In this document: positions 35,501 to 45,400 of the stretch, in pieces | Layout: each line of letters opens with the position of its first letter | Numbering within the stretch: position 1 is the first letter of the stretch | Source: Ministeria vibrans ATCC 50519 | Lineage: Eukaryota; Opisthokonta; Filasterea | NCBI GenBank assembly: GCA_943704425.1 | Contig: CALSCP010000733.1 | Span: 47,040 to 111,039, forward strand | Length of the DNA stretch: 64,000 nucleotides | Direction: 5' to 3' | The notes under the pieces: generated by a model | Told to the model about the DNA's origin: nothing | Databases searched by the model: none | What the model saw: only the letters and a program-made list of their open reading frames with translations | Program-made: the position numbers and the translations under genes

Positions 35501-38500
35501 TGCTCTTCGCCCGTCGTTTGCTCTTCCGGTGGCCCTTTTGGAGTTTCTCCTTATGTGTCTATCCCGTGATTCGTCTTTAACGTGTCTCCTCTCCGGTGAT
35601 TCCCTTCCTTCCGAATGGCTTGAATATTATGCAAAGCGCTCGGATTCTGTACTGAGCAAAGCCGCGCAGCATGCGCTTGAAGTATTGCTGACCGTGCAAC
35701 AGCAATCCACGCACCCCACCGCCTTGCTCCATGACTTTGCTCTCAAATCGAGCTCCCCTGTCGCCATGGCCTTGCTCAGTCTCGTGTGGGCGAACGAGCC
35801 AAACCCTATGCAGGACCCGCGCGACCGTTTGCAATTTGTTGGCAAGCTGGTCATGGATGAGAGCACGGCCGACAGCATTGTCGATGGCGCGATGGCTCTC
35901 ATGCAACAGTCGCTTGTTAATCGACATTGCTGGAGCTTGCGGTCGCTGGCAATCTTTGCTTCGTGTGTCTGGTGCATTTTTCCTTGCTCTGGTTTTTGCC
36001 CACCCCTGCTCGTGTGGCACTATCTTTTCGACTCGTTGGAAGCATCAGCAGAGGAAGCCGGAGACAGCAGTGCTGAGTCAGCTGATCCCATTTTGCTATT
36101 GCTGTGGCGAGAGTCGCGAACACACAAGGCAAGCTACGATCACGCCACGGAGAGTTACACGAGAATGGGAGACATTGCCAAGGCTGTTTTCCTGCCAATG
36201 ACAGCCGATCTGTCGGTACTCTCTGCCATTTCGCAACTCTTGCCAGACAACGACGCTCTTCAAATTAGCACCATTTCCTCGACAACCAAGACACACCCTG
36301 ATGAGTCCAACGTACGCGCACTTGCGCATCCGTTATGGAGCTGGAATGACTTTGGTCGCTCCGATGGACCATTGTTGGCGCTGTTGTCCCGTGCATTGAA
36401 TGAACTTCACAAACGTGATGCCGAATGGTGGCCCCGAGGTCCCCCCTCTTACGTTGACGCATTTGACGAAGATACTGTTTCTGGTGCCGAGTTTGACGAC
36501 TATCAGCGTCTCTGGGGATCTGTGCGACGTATCCAGCTGGACGCCGGCCTCTCAGTCGAGGTTTTAGCAAACAACATTGATGCGTACGCGAGCGCCTTGG
36601 CATTGCTTCATACACCTGAGCGTGAGACCGACCGCGATGCATTTGATAACTGCGGTTACACTCTGGAGAATGCCTTAAATGCTGTCTGGTTGCTCAGTCT
36701 CTGGTTTGCGCGATGTGGAATCTCGTGGGAACTTATTCCGCCTAGCTGCGATGCGATTCCAGACTTTCTAGTGCGACGCTTACATGAGAAGCACTTTGAA
36801 GGACTCACCGCCGTCCTTGAGACCGCTCTGGATGGCGTGCGAGACGGCACCATTCACCAACTTCCCCAAGACATTAGCACCCGCATTTGCGGGATTGAGC
36901 ACATGAGTGTGCAAACTCAACTAAGTTTTCATGCAACAAACGAGTCAAATCTTTTTGATCACGGGCTGTCGAGCTTCAGCTACACGCTCGGCCGTCTGTT
37001 TGGCTTTGCACCGCGCTCTCTTGCTCACATTATCGTCGGTGACGGCAATGGCAGCTGGCCACGCTACTCGCGTCACACAACCAAACGTGAGCGTTGTGAG
37101 AACCTCCTCCCGGACTGCACGCGTGCGATGCTTGACTTTGACGAGCAAGAAGATGAGTGCCGCTTCAAAGTGCGCACCGTCTTTTACTATTGTACGCTAA
37201 AGGACACCGCCGAGGCTCTGTATCCTGATCAGGATTTCCCCTCGGTTGTCTTTATGAAGCAGTACGTGTTTGATCCCGTTGAACAGTGGATGAAGACGTG
37301 CGACTTTGACATCGCTTCCCACAAGGTCCGACGACGAACTGCAAAGTTCATGTTGTTACTGGAGGAGCTGCTAAAAGCGCAGGGGCAGTTTGATCACGTG
37401 ATGGAGTTTAACAACGCGCACAAGTTTGAAAGCCTTGGGAAAGAGTGGCGGAGCAGTTCCGCGGATGTCAAGATACTCGACTCGCTCTCTACTCTGTATG
37501 AGGATGCCAAAGCACAGGAGCCGCGCATCGCGAATGACGAACTTACGTTGCAGAGGGAGATGCTGTCAACCATCCTGAAAAAAATCTATCCCGAGTTGAC
37601 CGTGTCACCGGAGTCCGCTGCGCCGCATGTCGAATTTGAGCCTGTCGACGATGATTTTGACCTGAGTGACCTGACTTCCGTCGCCGAGGATGACACGGCG
37701 AGCGACAGTACGGATGTGAGCGAGCATGACACCGACATTGATTATGCGACATTGTCTCCGCTCGCTCGTGTGGTGACCGTTCACGGCGATGGCGAGCAGG
37801 AAGCTCAGGGTGGCGCAACTTCGGCCGACGATCATGAGGTGCTCAACGCGGCCAAAGTCCGATGGCTGTCGGAGGGAAAGCTCATTGTTGATGCAAGGGA
37901 GCTTCTCTTTCTACCTGAGACCGGCGCGGCCAGCTCCGAGATTAACGGTGCCCCCGAGCATGTGTACTTCAAGCGTATGCGCGTGCGTGATGGCGCGCAA
38001 TGTTTTCTGATTTTGCACCACGCCGAGGCACTGATTCGTGAGAAGGCAACTTGTGACGCTTTCCATGCGCTCAAGGGTGGTTCTGCACCAAGGGACACGT
38101 CGTGCACCGACTTTACGTACGTGTCTTTCTGCAACAACGTCCACAATGTATGTCTCAAAGACGAGGTACTGCTCACGTTTGCAACCTATCGCGATGCGTG
38201 GATTTATCTGGACCGCACTCTCGGTGCGCGCTCCCTTGTCGTTGGACGAGGTATGTCGCTGTATCGCAATGGTGGACGGTCGTGGGAGGGTGTGGCGTTC
38301 ATGCAGTCGCTCAGCCCCGATAATGTGATTTCTTTCATATCTGAGATCGACGCAATGGTGCCGTTTCTTCCTGGTGGCATTGCCGGATTACTTGGGCACT
38401 TGGACAAGAGAACGTCTTTGATTGAGTTCATCAAGACACTCGTGGTGAAACTCGTGCGTGGCGAGATGCTCAGCCGTGATGTTACCGAGAATGATTTCAC

Positions 38501-41500
38501 GCACTATGTGAACAGCAAGTCAACAACTGGCTTGGATGAATCTGACTTTGGGCGTCTGTGGACGAAATTGGGTGTTGCGTTACGTGATCCTGTCTGGCTC
38601 CGGCGCATTTTCAGCATTGGTAGTGAGACGGAGGGATTTGGTGAGCTGGGCAAACTGATTGTGGGCGAGGAGAGACGTTTGACAGCGCCTGATCTGTTTG
38701 TGCTGCGGATGGGAACTGATAGTGGCAGTGGGGCTACAGAGGTGTTTTGTGACCTGCTGCGACGACGCAAAGACATTGAGTTGTCGTACCACTCGATGGC
38801 GGAGCTACCCGTGGCCGTGTCGTTTTCATCTCAGATTCTGAAGCGATGCGAACTTGAACTGCTCGAGGCAAAGGAGAGCAAGTCGAACGTTGCCTTTCAG
38901 CTGAAGGAGCTGAAAGGGTGGTTGCTAGATGTGCTATCGTCGCCGCTTCTCACCAAGACGATGAAAAGCTTCCTCGTCATCGTGGACCAGGGAGCCAAAG
39001 GGACATGCCTTCCCACCAATATTGCTGAGCAGGATCGCTTTGTCGCTATCATGCTTGCACGTTGCTGTCCCGTTCCGAAACTGCGCGACAGGCTGCTCTC
39101 ATTTGTGGACACCGGCCGTTCCAACAAGGACCATTCACTTGAACAGACATGTACTCAACGCCGCGACTTGCGCTACGGCGTGGTGGTGTGCAATGACTTG
39201 TCGGAACAACTGCTCACGCGACCCTTGACCGCCAGTGCTGTTGTGGTGATGAACGTGAAGAACGAGACTCCGAAGGACGACGCACTCTTCTTGCGTATTG
39301 TGAGCAAATTTGACAGCAACTTCCACATTGTCTATGTCCATGGGCTTCGCAAGGCAAGCGATATTCTGCTCAAATGGTGCTGCGAGTACACCTATCGCTG
39401 GCCGTGGCGATTCATCTTCTTTCAGGAACTCGACATCATGTTCAACTTTCCCGAAATTCGCGACCGCATCCAGCACTTCCCGGTCGATGGACTTGACGAC
39501 TCAAGACAGTCGTTTGCACTTGTGGAAGAGCACCAGTGGGTGCGGGCGCACGAGAAGCTACCTGACGAATGTGCTGCTGCGGGAAATGATGCGCATTGTG
39601 CGCCGGCGACTGCGGGCGCTGAGGAGCGCAATGAGGACGATGAGGACGACGAAGATGATGGTGTGTGCGATGAAGATGGGGACAACGATGGCGATTTGAA
39701 TTTGTTTGATTGGCAGGAAAAGGCCAAGAAACTGCTGGTGGGAGCTTCGTCGTGTGTGCTGCTGCTCACGTCGCCACCGGGGACAGGGAAAACATTTTTT
39801 GCCCGGGACCTGTTGAAGGAGGTTGACGAGAAGAAGTACAGTGAGACTGTTGTGGACGCGCGACGCTTTGACTGCAGCGACGATCGTCTGGTGGTGCAGA
39901 GTCTCTCGCACTTGCTTGACGAAGCGTTCCCGAGCCAGGGTCAGCGAGGTCTGCTGATTGCCGACGAGTTTCACTTGCTCAAACCTCACCAGAAGCGCGA
40001 GCTGTTCTCGTGGTTTACGCCACGACTGAGCACCCTACGAGTGCTGCTTATTGGCAACCGACAGCTACGCGAAGATATTCAGCTCATCAGCGATCTGAAG
40101 AAGGAACAGGAGCCGACAAGTAAGGGGACACCACGGAGGGATGGCCGTGGTGTCGCAGACGTCGAGGCGCAATCGTGCTCCTCCAAGACCGCGCCGGGCT
40201 GTAAAGTGCGCAAACTCATTGCGACGCTTTCTCCGAAACGCATTGTGAACGTGTGCTTGAACGAGAAGTCGTCCCTGTCGGATGACGAGAAATTTGCTCT
40301 TGAGTGGTGGTACACGTTGCTTTTGACTCTATTTGGCCCCGAGGCATTGTCATTGCGCGATGCCTTTTACACAAGCCAAAAGGTTGCTCTGCCATTGCGA
40401 AACTCTCATACTGTCCAGTCGAACACGGCAGAGAGTCTTCGGAAGCGACTGCTTGTGAACATGCCACTCATGAGTGCGAAGATGGCAGGAGTGCTTGCAG
40501 AGAGTTTTGTGGAGGCTGTGCGCTCGGATAACCACGATTCTCGCAGCTTGCCGTCGACCACGCTGCTTTCGTCACTGTGTCGGGTGGCTATAAAGGTGTC
40601 GCGACCTTTGGACAAGAGCCCCCGTCTAACGTCATTTGTCGCCTTTTGTCGTACCGAGTTGATGCAGCGCTACGATCCGGCGACGCGTGCCAAGGAATGG
40701 ATCAAGAGAGTGCAGAATGAAGCGAACATTGAGGCGTCGTGTCAGATCATGCCCGCCGCACCCAACAGCATGTGGATCGACCAGGACCCTGTGCCTGTGG
40801 TCATGGACGAATCTCATGTGCACTCGCGCCAACGTGCTGTTGTTCAGCAGGCCGGGGCTCTTGACGCTGCTAAGTCGTCGGGTGTGCACTTGGCGGTGGG
40901 TCTTGTGGAGCGCAATTTGACGCTTGAGCGACTGCGCTATCTTGTGGTGCACTCGCAGCCGGTCAACTGGGTCTACGTGCAACGCCAGTGGAACACATTC
41001 AGCCCCGTGACAGATCTGCAGGCGTACGAGGAACTGCTGCAGGCCTGCTCCAACCCAATTCTTTGTCTTCAGGCACTCGCCTGTGAGCTTCTCGACGCGT
41101 CGCCCGATATTGACCATGACCGGCGGAAGCAGGCCGAGTCACACTTTTGCATGCTGGCGGAGCGAAGTGCAGAACGCGATCGTCGGCATGGCATGGGCTT
41201 GATTGCGTCAAAGGTGTGGAAAGCGTTTTCGCTGAAGACCAAACTAAATGCTAATGAGCTGTCGGACGATGAGGCTGTGTCGGTGGAAAAGTCAGTGGGT
41301 GCGCTCGGACACAGCACTGTGCCGCAAATGTACGCAGTGTGGCGCGGCCTGGTTCTGTGCGACCACCTGCGCGACGTTTCGGTGAGCGCAACGTCTCCGC
41401 TTGTGATTGACACACTGTTGTGGGCGAGCATCTCCGAGGACTTCAGCAATGTGTACGCTACGCGGGACAAGACTGACGGTGTGGAAACAAGGGTGAAAAA

Positions 41501-42038
41501 GCGGATTGTGCCGTTGCTTCTCAACGTGAGTCGCTCTCTCGCAAGCTGGTGGCTTCAGAGCAAGGACACGGCTAAGAGCGACAAAGCTGCAAAGCTCTTG
41601 TGCGATCTGTGGCGTCGTGGTGTCTTCCGTCAGCTTTTGAGCACGTCGGTGGTGCACCGTTTGGACACAAGCAGTCTGCTGTGTCTCGCTCGCCATGTCA
41701 CCTCGCATCTGCTGGACGGCTCGCCGTGGCTTGCCGCCACCTCCAAACTGTTGAACAGCGACAATCAGCGTGATGAGGACAGTCTTGCTGGGTTTTGCAA
41801 CGACCACGATTACCGGCGATGCATGAGAAGTGCCTCGGAGACGATGGGGACGCAGAGAGGTTTGCGCCTGGTCGCCGATCTTGCTTGCGCCTTTGTCCGT
41901 CGGCAAAGTGGTGCGAAAACTAGCTATAGCTCTGTCAAGGAATCGTTTCGAACCCTTTTGTCGGGCAAAGACTTGACTACTGTAGCGATCAACGAGGACG
42001 ATCTTCAAAAGTTGCGAAGCGACCAGATTGTACCTTGA
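29559..42038 (+). CDS. Giant AAA ATPase paralogue without vWA, 4083-4101 aa
   Basis: Exons are 29559-29740, 29836-30079 and 30159-42038, all in phase; the start is ATG 29559. A further 54-bp candidate intron at 30742-30795 would reduce the protein from 4101 to 4083 aa. One AAA module is clear: Walker A SPPGTGKT at nt 39773-39796 (about residue 3347) and Walker B LLIADEFHLL at about nt 39949 (about 3405). An earlier block at about 1106-1276 has LMILVGASPEF and VRVIVHKAHLL in the positions of degenerate Walker motifs. Acidic linkers precede the AAA module (EDDEDDEDDG). Shared landmarks with the minus-strand neighbour include YVHGLRKASDILLKWCCEYT just before the AAA module and SLVVGRGMSLY earlier. 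The protein ends without the GATase-like/vWA region of its partner. Function is unknown; paralogy is clear from the colinear landmarks. Confidence 0.8.
30742..30795 (+). other. Candidate 54-bp in-frame intron
   Basis: This segment starts GTACGTGC and ends TTACACAG, matching the donors and acceptors used elsewhere in the window. Its length is 18 codons with no stop, so both spliced and unspliced messages stay open. Removal changes KKSS...TGESHQ to KKSRESHQ. The stretch it encodes is Thr/Leu/Asn-rich and unlike its flanks. Confidence 0.55.
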
Positions 42039-42470
42039 TGGTGACCTGAGAGAGAGAGAATTAAACAAATTTATTAGTAATTATTTTGATTTTTTTCAGA
42101 CTGACGAAATATTCTCTATATTGTACACTTTCCCTTTAACAGGTATTTAATTTAATCCTCTATACTAATTGCTAGTAATAAATGCTTTGCGATTCATAAT
42201 AATAAATTTCACTCGCACACAATCTTGATACGTATTATGTCTGAGACTATCGTTCTTTTATCATCAGTCAGCAATGAGTGAGTCAATACGACGCTCCAGC
42301 CTCCAGTGCAACCACTTGAGTCATCAGCCTATCCACTCAGTCGACAATCGGTTCACTAATCACTCATACCTCACTTAACTCTTCTCAATTTCACTTCTCA
42401 ATCTTTTCACTCATTTCAGACTTCAGTCCATATTCAATAATCAATTTCATTTTGTGTCTGCACCATCTCA
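42039..42470. other. Intergenic region between giant gene and LOTUS/exonuclease gene
   Basis: The region is 432 bp and AT-rich at first, with a possible poly(A) signal AATAAA at 42177-42182 for the giant gene. It then becomes rich in CACT/TCA words upstream of the next start, including two TGAGTCA sites annotated separately. I see no coding potential. Confidence 0.6.
42279..42323. promoter_or_regulatory. Two TGAGTCA (AP-1/TRE-type) sites
   Basis: Exact TGAGTCA heptamers stand at 42279-42285 and 42317-42323, about 150-190 bp upstream of the next gene's ATG. This is the classic recognition sequence of GCN4/AP-1 bZIP dimers. Two exact copies 38 bp apart are suggestive, but nothing here shows use. 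Confidence 0.35.
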
Positions 42471-45400
42471 ATGGAAACGCCAGACCCCGTCAGTACCGTG
42501 CGGGAGCCTGCATCGGGTTGCAGCTCGGCGCCGCCAGCCCCTCCGGCGTCGGCAGCGCCCTCAGGCGGCTGCGCGACTGTTCAAGCGGACCATGCGCGTG
42601 CCCACAGCCCCTCCGACGCCTCCCGCGCCTCCCCGCCGTCTGCATTCGAACAAGGTTTGTCCTACCCCCATGCCCGATCGTCCCATCACTCGACCACTTC
42701 ACACTTTTCCTTTTCGATTTCACTTTTGTGTTCCTAATATTTTTTTTTTCTCTCTCGCTCTCTTGCTGACACTTCGACTGCGCTTGTGTCTCTGTCGCGC
42801 AGAGAACACTCCCTCGCATCCAGCGCTTTTTGAGGCTGTTGGTGATACGGCGCAGTCGAGTGACTCGTGCCCTGTGGAGACTCAAGTAGACGAGTTATCA
42901 CAGCACTTGGCGTTGAGTGCGCTGGACGAAGTGGCCGACCAGATTGCGGCTGGCATTGTGGACGACCTCCTGGACGGGCTCGGGGCTGAGGATGGGGAGG
43001 AGCAGGATGCCGACGAGATTGCGGCTGGCATTGTGGACGACCTCCTGGACGGGCTCGGGGCTGAGGATGGGGAGGAGCAGGATGATGAGGACGATGGTTT
43101 CGACGAAGATGCGGCAGCGTCTGTGCAGGATGGGGATCAGCAGGGAGCAGACGACGATGGCGAGGACGACGATGGGAGCATGCAGATTGCAAGCGAGTCT
43201 GCCGTAGCGACTCGTCTTGAACATCTTCTGAATGTGCTACCCGAATCACTGACACCCAAGAGCATTGGCGAGTTGCGCGCCGCCGGCACGTTGCCAAGCG
43301 CATGGCAGACGGTGTCAGACGAAGCACCAGGACAACTGTTCCGTGTCATTGTACAAAAGCTCGCGCGCTCGCCGGTCAAGTTTCTTAGCATTACGTCTCT
43401 CGTAAGCGAACTCAAGAGCCCCGCTGCGCCCACCGCCTTCACCGCCATGCTCAAGTGGATTTGCGAGCGCTGTCACGACACCGTCTTTCAGATTTTTGTG
43501 GACGGCATCAAAATGTACATTTCATTCAAGTGGGTCAACTGGGACTGGGAGGCGCTCTGCACCGTCCACGATTTTGTCCGCGAGTATGTTCAACGTGCCA
43601 AACTATCTGCGATTCCATTTGCTAACATGGCCGGCGCTTGTTCGGTCGGTGCCTTTGTCACGCAAAATGTACGCTCGCGTGGTCGCACTCGCGCCTTCTG
43701 TCAGTATTACTCCTCCGTCTTCGACGTCACCGTGTCTTCGGCTGCCCTCATTCCTCCCTTTGACACCGTCTCCCTTGCGGCCGTCAACTCCTCCTTGCTC
43801 TACGGTCCCGCCGTCAAGTCTACCGCATTGCTCTCGCCCACACAACTCGCTCATGTGGTCGCCCTGCAATACGCTCCACTCGTCGATTATGACGACTCTC
43901 ACTTGCGTCACCTCACCCTGCCCGTCGTAGCACTCGTCAATGGCCTTGTCGCCGTTGAATTTCCCTCGGTAGAGGCTGTTTTGGCAGCCAACTCTTCAAA
44001 CGTGGTGGCGACCAATGATGAGACGATGGAGGAAGAGAAGCAAGTGGACAAGGATGTGAATGAGGTTGGCGAGAAGCGGGAGGTTGCGGTGGTTAAGACT
44101 GGTGGGGAGGCAAGCGAAAAGGTGGGCGAGGTTGCAGAGAAAAAAGAGGAGGGGGAGACGGACGAAAATGTAGAAGAGGAGGGGGAGGAAAAGAGTGAAG
44201 GCGAAGAAGAAGAAGAGGAAGAAGGTTGCGCGAAAGAGTCGAGTGCTGCTCTTGAGACTGTGACGGCCGAGTCCAAGTCTGATGTTTATCCAACTGCGGA
44301 GGCAGCTGTGTTGGAAGCGACAACAACACCAGTCACAACAGCAACAGTCGACCTGGTTGCAAAAGATGCGGATGTTTCCACTAACGTAGGCCAGACTGTT
44401 GCTTGTCTTCCTGCCGCCTCCATGACGTGGGTGTACTTTCCACGCACCCTTCTTGTGGCTGGCCGCACATTTGACAATGCTGAAGAGTACGAGCATGCCA
44501 TGGACGTTGTTGCTCCAGGCACGCTTGTCTCCATCACGTGTGTGCCCTTTCCACGCAAGACGACGACCTCCACGTGGCGTGTGATTGCCGCTTCAGCCGC
44601 CGCCGCGGAGAACACGAGCGATGAATCCACTGTCAAGACGGACGTGTGCATTCCCCGATATGTCCGCACCATTCGCCAAGCAATCTCGCAACGCAACGGC
44701 GTTCTTCACAAGAGTGCTCTCGAACCCCTTTCACAGTCGAGCGGATCGCTACGACGTGCTCTTGCCGCTGCCGGCTCGCTCGAAAAATTTCTCATTCAAA
44801 ACATTGCATTCTTTTTGCCCTTGCGAAACGACCACCTCACCAACAACCCGGCGGCGCCGGGTCTCTCTAAATCCGATCGCCAATTTGTCAGCACCGCTGT
44901 GCGTGTGCCCGCATGCCAAGAAATGCGACCCAAAGTCGCCAAGAGCACTACCGTCACCGCTGCCGCTACCGCCATCGCCGCCTTTGCGACATCCAGTGCT
45001 GCAACAGCCACTACTGTCACCAATGCCTCGTTGATTCCCATGGAGCCCTCCATGATGACCGTGGCCGAAGAGGAAAAAGTGGTGTTGGCGCTCAAGGAAA
45101 TTATTGGTCCTAAGGGCACCATGAAGACGCAAGTTGTCTGTGCAAGGCTTGGGACGCATCGCTTCATCAAGAATGACCTTGCTCACCTACGTCAGGGCAA
45201 CATCACTTTGTTGAAGATTGCAAAGAATGTTGTTTCACGGCGCCCCTCACTTCTCCGCTTTGTCAACAAGGGTCTTGACGTGCAGTGGATTGCCTCTCCT
45301 GCCACCACCACCACCACCACCACATCCTCCTCCTCCTTATCTTCCGCTTCCGCTCCTGCTTCTGCCGCTACCACAACGACGACAGCAACACCGAGTGCGA

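Noticed and set aside
2605-42038. Giant-virus origin of the giant ATPase cluster
   Set aside because: Spliceosomal introns near the 5' ends and base composition like that of the neighbouring cellular genes argue for host genes; no viral hallmark gene is present.
42454-42802. Start at 42454 with read-through into the long exon
   Set aside because: It needs the 42655-42802 segment to be coding, which is a T-rich intron with GTTTGT donor and CGCGCAG acceptor; ATG 42471 splices in phase.
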